Assembly (NCBI GenBank): GCA_963691815.1
Contig: OY829667.1
Location: 12,986,821-13,050,820 of the forward strand
Origin: Echiichthys vipera
Lineage: Eukaryota > Chordata > Actinopteri > Perciformes > Trachinidae
Length of the DNA stretch: 64,000 nt
Direction: 5' to 3'
In this document: positions 14,685 to 54,520 of the stretch, one piece after another
Layout of the letters: the number at the start of each line of letters is the position of its first letter
Numbering within the stretch: position 1 is the stretch's first letter
Made by a program: the position numbers and the translations under genes
Notes under the pieces: generated by a model
The model's input: only the letters and a program-made list of their open reading frames with translations
Database searches by the model: none
What the model was told of the DNA's origin: nothing

Positions 14685-14954
14685 GCATCAATTCCCAGAG
14701 AGCCGGGGTACTCGTTCTTACAAATCTAATTTTAGAACGCAACACTTCTTCCTGCAGCAATACCAAATGCTTATTCTCAATCAAAACAGTCAGAGTTACC
14801 CTTTAAGGATTTATTTTTTCACAACCACAACTTCAAAACAATGTTTACTTACACAAACTATATCATTCCAGCTGTGGAGAACAGGTGCTCCACTGGCACA
14901 GAGGTGGAAGGTATCAGCGGGTGCTGCTTTGACAGAACGCTCAGCTTTGTACCG

Positions 14955-15245
14955 TCACCTGTTGGACTTCCGCCACTCCAGTGTGTTTTTCTGAGGACGA
15001 ATGCATGGCTCAGTGAAACATGCTTCTAGCTTGTTGACACCCATATTTTCTAAGTAGTTCTCCCCAATGAGGGTGTCCAGTGCCTTGACGTTGCGGCCCC
15101 GAGCGTCACTGCTTTCCCCCTCCATATCGTCTGGGCCTTTCACAGTAACCGTCATGTAGGTCACACAACTTCTCTCAAAAGGTGAGTGGACGAGCCGGTT
15201 CCAAAAATTGAAGGGCTTAATGTTTCGGGTCAAGTGCCGAAGCAA
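14955..15245 (-). other. Unassigned 96-codon open frame
   Basis: Composition is protein-like, with Trp, Cys and charged residues (PFNFWNRLVHSPFERSC, VKGPDDMEGESSDARGRNVK, GENYLENMGVNKLEACF). I do not recognise it. It lies next to a transposon-like end at 14.63 kb, so it may be a captured or transposon-encoded fragment. No start context or splice sites support a gene. Confidence 0.3.
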
Positions 15246-15334
15246 GAGGGGCGCGCATAAAAAAAAAAATTGAGTGGAGGACTACTCCAGCAATCACTCA
15301 CTCCCGCCCGTCCCCAATATATTTAATATTCACA

Positions 15335-15580
15335 GTGAAATTGACCTTTGAACTTTTGGATATAAACTGTCATCACTTTATCCTTTTATCTTATTAGACA
15401 TTTGTGTGAAATATTCTCATAATTAGCGTTAAGTTATGGCCAAAAAATGCATCTGGTCCAATCCAAGTGGACATTTGTGCAAAATTTTAAGACATTCACT
15501 CAAGGGGTTCTGAGATATCACGTTCACAACAATGGGAAGGACGGAGAGACTGACGGACAAAAGTGCCGAGGCATAATAAT
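15335..15580 (+). mobile_element. Common teleost repeat (TTGACCTTTGAAC ... GAGATATCACGTTCAC)
   Basis: Ordered signature phrases GAAATTGACCTTTGAAC, TATAAACTGTCATCACTTTA, CCAAGTGGACATTTGTGC, GAGATATCACGTTCAC and GACGGAGAGACTGACGGAC. These belong to a widespread fish interspersed repeat, probably a LINE 3' region. Confidence 0.75.
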
Positions 15581-15669
15581 GAATGCAGCTAAATCCATAT
15601 TTTACCATTTTTTTAAAAAGTGAGATCCTCCCTGCTTCATAAACGTCCACGTTTATGAATCACCAAGCC

Positions 15670-16560
15670 CCCAAATTGGGAAAGAGGCTTTTTTCTTAAA
15701 ATGTGTACCAAGTCTCCAAGTCTGAGCTAAAATAACTGGGTGACAAGTTCATCACATGACACTTATCCAGTGTCACAGACCAAAGTGGATTGGTTATAGA
15801 GGTTAAAAAAACACAGCAAAAGACTAAACATGCTATAAACAATCCCCAAAGAAATTTAAGTCAAAAGCAACTGGACTTGGTTGTTTGTCTTGGAAACAAC
15901 CAAAATTTATTTGGGGATAAGGATGACCTGGACAAATGAGAACATTCACAGGCATGCTATTCACTAGTAGTAGCTAGAGCCAGTCCTTAGTCCCTGCGCT
16001 ACATCTTCCCAGGCCTCTTGAGTCCGCTTAATCGACTCTTTGTGGAATTCATGCTCCACCACTCACAGGCAGCTTTTCTCATCTAAGTTGTTGTACCATA
16101 GAATGAGAGAGGAAAGTCTTCCAAGAAAGTTTCTCAGAGCCCATCCAACTTTCCCTGTTGCTAAGTAATTCTAAATTTACCCTGACAGCCATAGTTAGAC
16201 TAAAGCAAACCTAAATAAACATTCAAGTTTTGTCACTGATCATTACTCTGGTTATTTTCTAGAAGAAGAACAACCCAACTGCTTTACCTTCCACATTAGA
16301 GAGGCGCTGACACAAAGCAGTACAGCCGGAACGGGCTCCAGAACAGCAGGGATTTCACACTGATCTTCTGAAACATTTGTAATTAACATCCCCCTCACTC
16401 CAACTGTTTCTCAAGCTATCAATACCCCACTAAGAAGATTTAACTTCCCTGAAGAGCCAGGAAACGAGCTGGATCCGACAGGTCAAGACGCAACTGCTTA
16501 CTTCGTGCGTGTATGTGATGGTTAAGTGAAAAGTTTATGCACAGATTATCCTGGTATTTT
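15670..16560. other. Non-coding, no gene seen
   Basis: Downstream flank of dhx15. No ORF of note and no repeat recognised. Confidence 0.4.
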
Positions 16561-16583
16561 AATGCTGACACTGGGAAATATGT

Positions 16584-17008
16584 TTTATTACAAAGTCATT
16601 TTTATTAAGTTGAATAGCGACAGGAAATTTGCCCCTCTCAGTATCTTCATGATGAGAACAAAACATTATGCCTGCATCAAAATACAGTATAAATTATATT
16701 TGATCAAAAGCTTCCATGGCCGTTTCACCAGTACAAGTGAGACAACAGCCAATGATCCCGAGCTGTGACTTATGACAGATGTCTTCAAGAGGAATGTTGA
16801 ATTGTACAGGAAATGTTTTAAACAGAAATGGTTAATGACTACATCCCTGACCCTCAAAGCACGCAATCCATCAATCATCATGAAAACACAGACACAAAGT
16901 GAGACAAAAATAGAATTCAAAATTAGGTAGAAGGAAGACTGCTCAAATAAGTTCAGCTTTTACTTTGTACACACACTGAGGAGGCCAATGCAGCACAAGC
17001 AAACCTTC
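16584..17008 (-). other. dhx15: dhx15 3' UTR with two poly(A) signals
   Basis: Minus-strand AATAAA hexamers occur at 16606-16601 and 16589-16584, about 400 nt past the stop. The stretch carries no conserved ORF. The exact cleavage site is inferred, probably 10-30 nt below the hexamers. Confidence 0.6.
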
Positions 17009-45605
<28,597 letters not shown>

Positions 45606-45607
<2 letters not shown>

Positions 45608-45730
45608 CCTGTCACCGGTATCCGTCCACACATCGGCTTTAGCAGCCTATTATAATTCCATGCAGATTTTCATCCAAACACCAGCAAAATGGCGACCGGA
45701 AGCTCTTACCTCATCACTGTTATCCTTGAC
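45606..45730 (-). promoter_or_regulatory. dhx15: dhx15 core promoter/5' UTR: ETS and YY1-type sites
   Basis: On the plus strand, AAAATGGCG (45687-45693 region) is directly followed by ACCGGAAG (45695-45702). These are textbook YY1 (AANATGGCG) and ETS/GABPA (CCGGAAG) elements of TATA-less housekeeping promoters. They lie about 85 nt upstream of the ATG, so they may be at or just downstream of the transcription start. No TATA box is seen. Flanking DNA from about 45.2 to 45.95 kb is rich in CpG compared with the rest of the window. Confidence 0.65.
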
Positions 45731-45976
45731 AAGATGATTCGAAAGCAGCGGTTTTTACTGTGAGACCCGTAGAGCACGTTGCACAGAGAAGGTCTCGGCT
45801 TTACTGAACCATGCACATGGTGCAAAGCCTACCGCTGTGCCTGCAGATACGATGCAGTGGTTTGGGGGGATGCGGGGGAAGATGCGGGAAGTCAGCTGCC
45901 TTGTCGGGTCGGGATGACGATGTGCCCGCCAAACAAAACACACGCACGCGCACGCACACGCAAACACACGCAAACA

Positions 45977-45979
<3 letters not shown>

Positions 45980-46037
<58 letters not shown>
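45980..46037. repeat. (CA)29 microsatellite upstream of dhx15
   Basis: Preceded by CACGCACGCGCACGCACACG-type imperfect units from about 45940. It begins about 370 bp upstream of the dhx15 start codon. Confidence 0.97.
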
Positions 46038-46043
<6 letters not shown>

Positions 46044-46149
46044 GAATGCGTGCTGTCTTATTTGGTCTTGTTTTTATTGTGTTGCATGCATTCTGTATTT
46101 GTGCTTCTGCTTTGCATGCTGTGGTGTGATGTGTCTTGCGTCTTGAATG

Positions 46150-46417
46150 AAGTTGATGATGATTTTCTAAATTGATGTTATATATGCTATTTTGTCATGT
46201 TTGTTAACTGCTGTGCATGTTTTGGAGATTGCCCTGGCTAGTCATTCTGTAATTTGAATCTAATTTTTTCTATATTCTATATTCTGTTCTGTTTTTAGGG
46301 TGACTTTAACATCTGTCTAGGGCCTACAGATGAAAAATAGTCTCTTGGCTAATTCTGGCGCATTTACAGTAATGTTATTAATGTGCACTGTCCCTGTTTT
46401 CAAATAAACTAAATTTC

Positions 46418-46452
<35 letters not shown>

Positions 46453-46458
46453 CACACA
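46150..46458 (+). mobile_element. LINE 3' tail followed by CA array
   Basis: CATCTGTCTAGGGCCTACAG, ATGAAAAATAGTC, GGCTAATTCTGGCGCATTTA, ATTAATGTGCACTGTCCCTG and CAAATAAACTAAA are ordered phrases of a common teleost non-LTR 3' end. A (CA)n array at 46417-46458 follows. Confidence 0.7.
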
Positions 46459-46781
46459 GGCACTACTGTTGCCTCGCCCCCCTCAGTCCAAAGCTCTAGT
46501 CTCACTGCAGTACAGGTCTGTGTTTGACTCAGCCAACAAGTAACCTCTCTGAAAATATCACACATATTGCATGAATGATCAGAATAATGCGCTCAGATAT
46601 AAAGTCCCAGCTGCTTTGTCCTTTGATGTTCCAAAAAGTAAAAATCGCAGGGGAACCTCAAGGACCCCACAAGGAAGCTGACACCATAATGTAGGCTTTT
46701 CTGCAGCATGATGATGAAACGGCAGATGTTCAACTTACTTTTTTTCTTTCCTGACTGATGTCCCGGTTTTTGGCAATAGCT

Positions 46782-47010
<229 letters not shown>

Positions 47011-47930
47011 AAATACAAAAAACACTATTTTATAATAAACTATGTGGATTTTAAGGTGCAAGAGAGAGAAAGGTGCATTTTTAATTACAGCAAAAGAACA
47101 CTGCAATGTCTGTGGCTATCAGCTTTCTGGGATATCCAGGAAATGAAAAAGCTTTACCTGCACTACATGCATTTCCTGGTGCTGACAGTAGGGAAGGCAG
47201 CAATTCAGTGGTGATGAAGCTGATGAAGGAGATCGTACGTTTACAGACAATCCCTAAAAAATGTCATAAAATGAACATATAATGTCCTACCATAAAGTGT
47301 TTCATTTTGCACATACACGTATACCAGACCATAACGAATAACTCTGGTAAACAGTGAGAAGTGCCTTCTTTCCTATCAAAAGTTACAGGGACACATATTC
47401 TTACAGGCAGTATTTGGTCTGCGTCAAAATGTATCCCCTCTCTAAATCAAACAGATGATGTCCTACCATCAAGTATTTCATTTTGCACATATTTCAGATC
47501 ATATGTAGTAAAGTTTGTAAATATTGAGAAGTGTCTTCTTTCCTAGCAAAAGTTTTGCATAAGATTTTCTCAGACTGCACGGCAGGTGCGAGGGCCTGTT
47601 GAACGTTGCTTGCAGCTTTAATTACATTTTTTATTGATGGTTGAATTTGTATGTATAACTGGTGTGGTTGTAATAGATATCTATTTATATTGTTCAAGTG
47701 ATTTTTAGTTTGTGACTTTCTGAAAAAAAAAATTTTTTATTGTTACTGAAGAGCCTTATCAATATCATCACTCATCATATACAGTATATCCATATAGCTT
47801 ATATGGGCAAATAGTCCTAAACTACTTATAACTAAACCACCTACTACGTTCAAGAGGTGTTGGAATTGCAATCTCGTCCCTGTCTGTATCATTCATGTCT
47901 CATCAATGCATGTCACTAATTCAACTTCTT
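47011..47930. other. Non-coding, no gene seen
   Basis: A 40-60 bp phrase recurs inside it: GTCCTACCAT(A/C)AAGT with TTTCATTTTGCACATA at 47285-47320 and 47460-47490, and GTGCCTTCTTTCCTA-like at 47362 and 47530. It looks like an old direct duplication. Confidence 0.4.
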
Positions 47931-48440
47931 CCCCTGAGTTGTTTGTGCTTTGTCGTCTCGCAGGTCTCTGCTGATCGTGGTGGTGCCTGCTGCCGTGGTC
48001 CTGCATGACGCTTCCTGCTGCTATTATAATCTATTATAACCTGTTTCTACTATTCTGCTGTATTAACCGACATAACATATAAGTCATATTCACATTACTA
48101 CAGATATTATTATAGTAAATTGAAATGTGTCTGTCTCTGTCTTTGTGTCTGTCTTTGTCTTTCTCTGTCCATCTGTCCCTCTTTTCTCTCTTTCTCTCTT
48201 CTTTTCTTCCTCCCCAACCAGTGCAGACAGATGGCCGTCCTCCATAGTTCTGGGTCTGTCTGACGTTCCTGCCTGTAATAGGGAAGGTTTCCGTTGCCAC
48301 CGTACTCTACGGGGGAATTGTTGGGTCTATGTAAATCATCAATAAGTCATAGAGTGTGGTCTTTACCTAGTTTGTAAAGTGTCCTGAGATAACTTTTGTT
48401 TTGGCACTATAAATAAAATTGAATTGAATTGAATTGAATT
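47930..48440 (+). mobile_element. Teleost interspersed repeat ending in GAATT units
   Basis: Contains CAGTGCAGACAGATGGCCGTCC-like text, GTTCCTGCCTGTAATAGGGA, GGGGGAATTGTTGGGTCT, AGAGTGTGGTCTTTACCTAG, TGTAAAGTGTCCTGAGATAA and CTATAAATAAAATTGAATTG with tandem GAATT. This is a well-known fish non-LTR/SINE 3' region. Confidence 0.75.
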
Positions 48441-49244
48441 GGGCAGAAAATGACAGAAATACTTCTAAGAACTGAAACTTCTTCTACTTGCCCTCAACAA
48501 ACAGTCAGCTTTGTATCAATTTTTAGTCAAAATGCCAAAGAGTGATGAGCATGAACCTTTTTACTTCTCAGCTCTGTTCGAAGAGCTTAAAATCCTTCTT
48601 TCAACCTCTATAATTATAAAATGATGAATAATCTGTCACTGAAGACCATCATTTCGGTTGACACAGGTAATTACACAGCCTGGACATTGCTAACAAGCTG
48701 CATAATGGCAAATGGCTCATTGCATAGCTGGAGGATTGATGGTGATGGTTAAGGAGTCAACGTTACAACAGTCATAATTCTCTAATATGCAAGGATCATT
48801 TAAAAATACAGTTTTTTCCCCACCTGTCTGTCTGTCTCGCTTTCACAGGCTATTAAATAGCAGTCCAACTGTGTATGAAATAGCTCTGGCAAATAGCTGC
48901 AGGGCTGGTGGAGAGAGCATGGACAATAATGGGGACTAATCATTTAGAGTATTGCCACATGAACTCAAATTGCAGTCCCCAGCTTTAAAGAACTGGACAC
49001 AAAATAGGTTAAGCCTATTCAGTTTCATATAAAACGGGAGCATGAATTACAGTATGAACTACGCAGGCCCCTTGGCCCACACCTCTGTCTGAAGTAACTG
49101 TTGACATGTATTGTCGGAAAGTCAAAGAGCTTAGTTAAAAGTTTTTTTCTTTTTTAATTATCAATTTTGAGGAGTGGCCAAAAAATGGTAATCAAGTATT
49201 TGTTTTTGTTGTTTTTTTCGTTAATATATAACATCTGCACATCA

Positions 49245-49540
49245 CACAGAATGGCCACATAGATGCATAACAGACTTGAAACAAGTACAAAGAGGAGCAA
49301 ACCAACCAGAATGAGACTCAAAATGACAACGAGATGCAATCAGCCATAAAGACAAACAAAACCAGCTGAACAACAGAGTCTCCAAACAAACACAAAGAGA
49401 CACAAAACTATTACAAAGAATTGCAAATGACAAGAACAGAGATGCAAATGGATGAAAGAGATGTCAAACTAAAAGAAAGAGACACACAACAACCCCAAAA
49501 AGATGCAAAATGACTACAAAGTGATGCAAAAAGCCATTTG
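49245..49540. repeat. Degenerate tandem repeat (ACAAAGAGATGCAAA-like)
   Basis: Successive units such as ACACAAAGAGACACAAAA, GATGCAAATG, ACTACAAAGTGATGCAAA with spacing near 18-20 bp. Heavily diverged and A-rich. Confidence 0.7.
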
Positions 49541-50770
49541 CAGTTTTTTACGCTATGTTTTACCTGTCCAGAGGAATATTTTTATATAGAACCTTCAAAA
49601 GTCAAAATATTGCCATATTAATTGCTTTACGTTTCTTAATCATGTGACATTTGAAACAAGATAATTGAAGACGACCTCATTATACCAATGCCAAGAATAA
49701 GTTTGGCCCAACTCTTATTGTCCTGCCGGATGGAAAAAAGCATCTGGAGCTATTGCTCCATCACTGATATCACACCACCAGGTCCTGTCAGCTCTTATCA
49801 CACTGGCCCACCATCTCCTATCTTAATAGAGATCTGACTGTATGCCGTGGCTACGTGCTGACCCCCGGCGTGGCCTTTCTGCTTATCGGCCATCCACAAG
49901 CTAACGCTTCTCCAGCATCCTTTGCTGGCCTTGCTTGCCAGCAGGGCCTTACGAGCCCTGTTGTTGTTGTTGTTGTTGGAGTCAGTTTCAGTTCTCCCTA
50001 CAGGAAGTCTGGAAACTACTGATGTAGGTCACAGGCAGGGCAGCCAGTATTCTGTGATCAAGGGAACTTAATATGAGGGCTGATGTGTGTTTCCTGTGTG
50101 TTTACAATATTTCTGTGATTTGAATAAAGACATGCCAATTTGATGTTGTTTTAGAGAAATACTACAGACCGTCCACACTAAAAAAAAAAAATCAGCCGTA
50201 TGGATCGATTGTGCTTGCCTCATTTGTGTTGCCTGACGCATTGCATCTGTTCACGTCTTTGCATTGACTTCATACTGTATGTTATCATGCCACTGCTACG
50301 CATTTGTGAAGGTGAGTATGTAAAAAAGACTGCTGTGATAAATATTTGGTTTGACATGGCTTTCCAACAAAAAAAACTAAAAGGAAACTGAAAAGGGCTG
50401 GAAGCACATCTACTCTTCTACCTCACTTTAAAATTCTGGCTGTGGCCTTAAGCTCCACCCACCATCACTGCCACAGTTAGGGATTGGTTCCTCAGGTGTG
50501 AGAAGTATAAGACCCTGGCTGTTTGAATCCAGAAGTTAGAGACTGCCATTGTGACACTGCAGTTTCAAGGCAAAAAGACTCAGTTGACTGCTCATTTCGC
50601 TCTTGATATGTCTAGTAGCATAAAAAAGGCACCATTTGTTGATTTGTTGTGGACTCACTGCAACAAAACTTCCCTTCCACAATAATGTCTGTTAGCTTCA
50701 GCCACACTCAGGCTAGCTGCTTCCTCCTGAGTCCAGGGTTTATGCTAAGATAACCGGCTGTAGTTTCATA
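49541..50770. other. Non-coding, no gene seen
   Basis: No exon or known repeat. 49690-49930 has even composition without repeats and could be conserved non-coding DNA. GTT units at 49960-49978. Confidence 0.35.
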
Positions 50771-50774
50771 TTTA

Positions 50775-50776
<2 letters not shown>

Positions 50777-50810
<34 letters not shown>
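50777..50810. repeat. (AT)17 microsatellite
   Basis: Alternating AT immediately upstream of the SINE at 50818. Confidence 0.97.
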
Positions 50811-50813
<3 letters not shown>

Positions 50814-50817
50814 TAAT

Positions 50818-51120
50818 AGGGGTGGCACCGTGGTGTGGTGGTTACCACTGTCACCTCACAGCAAGAGGGTTCGAATCCGGGCTGGGGCCCTTCTGTGTGG
50901 AGTTTGCATGTTCTCCCTGGGTCTGTGTGGGTTTTCTCCGGCTTCTCCAGTTTCCTCCCACGATCCAAAGACATGCAGGTGTTAGGTTCATTGATGACTC
51001 TAAATTAACCGTTGGTGTCTCTGTCTGTCTCTATGTGCCCTGCGATAGACTAGCGTCCTGTCCAGGGTGTACCCCGCCTTATGCCCGATGTGAGCTGGGA
51101 TTGGCTCCAGCCCCCCGTGG
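50818..51120 (+). mobile_element. Near full-length tRNA-derived SINE
   Basis: tRNA-like head with A-box-like TGGTGTGGTGGTTAC (50831-50845) and B box GGTTCGAATCC (50868-50878). Then GTGTGGAGTTTGCATGTTCT, CATGCAGGTGTTAGGTTCAT, GGGTGTACCCCGCC and TGGCTCCAGCCCCCCG. The pol III promoter boxes are largely intact; the tail is truncated. Confidence 0.85.
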
Positions 51121-52640
51121 GTAATATATCAATGTTCTTATCTGAAGAAGCAGGAAAAATTAATATTTAAAAATGTGTCAATGAGACATAAAAATCAATA
51201 AACAACCTACATGTTACAAGGGATGCTCAGCTTGCATGGGAGGATATCACTATTTGTACCTCAGAACTACAAAGCCTTTATGAAGTGGAGTAGAGATTTA
51301 GACTGGCACAATCTACCAATCTCCAATTATGTTTATATTTGACAACTGAAGTGATGAGAAAATACACAGTGATTGCAGAGAGGCTGGATCCATATGAAAG
51401 TGCAAACCGAGCAAATGATGCAGTAATGCGTATCGTATCTCTGATACATTAGAATTATTAACTCCACATGAAACAAGCAGGAAAAATATGACTGACATAT
51501 TTTGCCGTTTTTTCCCCCCTTTCCTCTATTATCTCAGATAATAACAGCCTTGTCAGCAACAGAGCAGAAAGTAACACTCCTCACATCGCAGCACCCGGGG
51601 AGCAAACCTGCAGGGCTCTGCGAACTCCACTGTCTCAGAGGCACCACATGATAAAACTCAGGTAAGCGTAAAAAAGCAAGGTGAGCGAATGAAGCACGGA
51701 TCATGAGGGCACTGACCATCACTGGAAGGTGCATCAGGTTGGTATAGTAATTAACCCTGCTGAGTGGTTGGCCTGGAAACTGCTGGCTCCACATGCCCCT
51801 GTCCACCCCCATCCCTCAAACCTTTGGAGGACCCAGAGATGATGGGGTGTCAAACCCTCCCTGGTCACACTTATTAGAGCATAGTGAGCATTGCTCTGAC
51901 CCGGCTCGTCTCTCCCACTATCCAGGCTCCGGGGTAAGATAACAGGGGGGCTAGGGATCAGAACAAATCAAGTTGATGCTGTGATACAATTAGGGGTATA
52001 TATGATATGTACTCAACATCTAAAACATAAAAGGGTAGCAGCATAGTACAGAGCTACAGAAATCAGAGGACATGTGTGCACATATACAAATGATTCCTCC
52101 CTTGATCTTTCTTTGAAGCAGACACCTGAGTGATCTAAGCAGTGCAGGGCACTTCACAATGCACAATTCTTTACTTGCCCTCAAACGGGGGATGTCGCTG
52201 ACACAGATAAGGGGCTGAGATTAGTTTTTGGCATGGGCTGGTTGGTACTGTAGCCTAATTTCATCCGTAGTGGTGATGATTGCTTTCAATAGCTCTCAAC
52301 AATCCTCTTTTGCTCTCTGGGGTCTGGGGAGGCAGCCTGAATCTTTCAGCTGTGTGACAAGACTAAATAATGGCCAATGAAATCCTGATGGGTGATGGTC
52401 AAAGGGGTAACGTCCCTGATGAATCTTTAGCAGGTAAAAGCTTATGTAGTATGGTCATGGTGGTTGTTTGTGGTTAATTCAAGTCATTACATCATAAAGA
52501 AATCCACTAATACACTTCCAGAACCTTTTCTGCAGTCTTCCTGTTATTCTAATGCTAATCTACCTGGCGATGCGCTAATTGGAGCTGTGTAGCAAAAATG
52601 TCCAATATCATTTAACAACAAATTGTTTTATTTTTTTGTA
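51121..52640. other. Non-coding, no gene seen
   Basis: Open frames under 100 codons without domain or splice support. Confidence 0.4.
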
Positions 52641-52654
52641 CAACCTACCTGATA

Positions 52655-52900
52655 TTGGTTGTGATGTCACAAATATATTTTATAAATAGGTGACCAATCA
52701 GAGCAGACTGGGCTTTTTCAGGAGGAGGGCTTAAAGAGACAGATGCTAAAATGGAGCGTTTCAGACAGAGGGTGAATATAGGTATATTTAGACAGACAGT
52801 ACAGGAAAAATAATGTGGTTTTTTTCTCTCTACATGTTCCAGTAGAGGGCACAAAATAAGCAAGCCTGAAGCTGAAAATGAGAATGAGAATATGGCCCCT
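52655..52900 (-). mobile_element. Interspersed repeat family A, copy 2
   Basis: Reverse complement matches copies 1 and 3 in the same order: CTGTCTGTCTAAATATACCT, CACCCTCTGTCTGAAACG, TTTTAGCATCTGTCTC, AAGCCC, GAAAAAGCCCAGTCTGCTCT and TGATTGGTCA. Confidence 0.8.
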
Positions 52901-53574
52901 TGGTGTTTTTTAAATTCTGGGGTGCATCCCGCCCCGACAAAATGAAAAAATACTGTATGTTTGTTTAAACTGAAACAGTTCTGCATACATATCTGCTGAT
53001 TGAGTTACACATCTGACACACCCACCAAATGTTAGAAAACATTCCCCAAAGCCAAAGTCAAAGTCAACATGAGGTTCAACCTGGAAACTAGTGTTGTCAC
53101 GATACCAAAATTATGACTTCGGTACGATACCTGCCTAAAATATCTCGATACCGATACTGAAACGATACCACGGCAGAAAACTAAAACATCAGCAAAAGTA
53201 ATGGAATAAAATATTAGATGACAAAATGTGGAACTTAAAATTATTTATTTTTATTCATTACAACACTTAAACTTAAAAAGTCAAAATAAATATAGAGATT
53301 TTTGTCAAAGCTGCAGAACTTTATGCTTCAATACTACTAATATTATCATCATTATTTCAGGCTGATAGTTAACTTAGCTGCCAATGTGGTTACAAGCATC
53401 TCTGTGTCCAAAAAGACAAGTGTCTTGTGTTGTTTATTTGTCTTGTTTGCTCTCACAGATTATTTAATGACCTGATTTTCCATTTAAAGCTCAGTGTTTG
53501 TAGTAGAAAAAAATTAACAGCACATTAACTACAATTCTATTCAGCATAAAAATAATTGTAAATCTGGCAATTCA

Positions 53575-53625
53575 TAAAATAAAATACTTTATTCGTCCCA
53601 CAAAAGGGAAATTTGCAATTTGTAT
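53575..53625. mobile_element. LINE-tail-like fragment inside the hAT remnant
   Basis: AAAATACTTTATTCGTCCCA CAAAAGGGAAATTTGCAATT resembles the minus-strand 3' terminus of a fish non-LTR element. Confidence 0.5.
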
Positions 53626-54115
53626 TTTAAGTTGATAAAATTCAAACCTTGTATTATCGCCTGCAAACTACATTAGTGCAGTAAAGTATAACACAAATGA
53701 CCCAGACCCGGTGGAGGTCTGTGCTCTTACCATACCATTTTCTAATAATGTAAATTACAATATATCTTGTAAATTTTTGACAATAATGTACATGCTATGA
53801 TTATATTACTAGCACCGGTTGACTTAAAATGAGTGTTGTTGATTATCATACTTGTGAACACCAGCGCATGTTATGGTAAAGTTCATGTCACCAGAGTGAA
53901 CGTTGCGTTAGCAGACAGTTAAACAGCTTCTCCCCTGACTGCCTCCTGCAATTCTGATGGGAAAACAGTTCGCTTGACTTCATCCGGGGGATATTTAACG
54001 TTATCTGTTGCTAACCTGCAGCTCTTTGAACTCTCGGTGCAAATCGGGGTGTCTGTCCGCGAGATGCTTCGCCAGGTTGGACGTGTTGCCTTCCTTGGTC
54101 ATCACCGACTTATAG

Positions 54116-54242
54116 CATCTCTTACATACGGGCCTTGTGGTGTCCGCAAGGCCCGTATGTAAGAGATGTGTTTCACACATGCACTACATTGCAGACAGCC
54201 CTCGCTGTCTGCAATGTAAGCGAAATATTTCCATATTTCGCT
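54116..54242. repeat. Cluster of four abutting perfect hairpins
   Basis: Arms 54116-54137/54147-54168 (22 nt, 9-nt loop); 54166-54171/54175-54180 (6 nt, 3-nt loop); 54185-54199/54204-54218 (15 nt, 4-nt loop); 54219-54228/54233-54242 (10 nt, 4-nt loop). All arms pair without mismatch and neighbours abut or are only a few bases apart. Confidence 0.97.
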
Positions 54243-54520
54243 CCGTGCGTCTGCTTTTACAACAAGCCTCGGACGGTCGGCAGGAGCACTCGTGAGACTT
54301 TCGGCCATGTCTGTCTCGCTCTGCTCTGTGACTGTCTGTCACCGTAAAGCCACGCCCACTCCGTCTGCAGGCAGCGAGGAAGCAGAGAGAAGCTGCACAG
54401 ACACGCTGTCGCAGAAAATTCAGAAAGTACCGATACTAATAAAACGTGAAAAAGTATCGTTCTTAACGGCTGGGTACCGCGGTACCTTTCTAGTATCGGT
54501 ATACCGTGCAACACTACTGG

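Larger units (their letters stand above)
53090..54520 (-). mobile_element. hAT-like transposon remnant with broken BED zinc finger
   Basis: Ends: left TAGTGTTGTCACGATACC, right reverse complement TAGTGTTGCACGGTATACC, a matching terminal inverted repeat. On the minus strand a BED-finger region is legible: first part RSEIWKYFAYIADSEG (about 54245-54195), second part PVCKRCYKSVMTKEG and NTSNLAKHLADRHPDL (about 54135-54040) with the C-x2-C and H-x4-H zinc ligands. The two parts are in different frames and separated by a palindrome cluster. The rest of the transposase, including the dimerisation domain, is not visible, so this is a dead internally deleted copy. Confidence 0.82.

Noticed and set aside
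45779..46045. Divergent gene sharing the dhx15 promoter
   Set aside because: The plus-strand frames here end in the CA array and have no splice sites or homologue. A non-coding divergent transcript cannot be excluded.
49245..49540. CRISPR-like spaced repeats
   Set aside because: Units are diverged and have no constant repeat with unique spacers. The context is vertebrate; it is a degenerate tandem repeat.
50831..50880. tRNA gene
   Set aside because: A and B boxes are present but the sequence has no cloverleaf. It is the head of a SINE.
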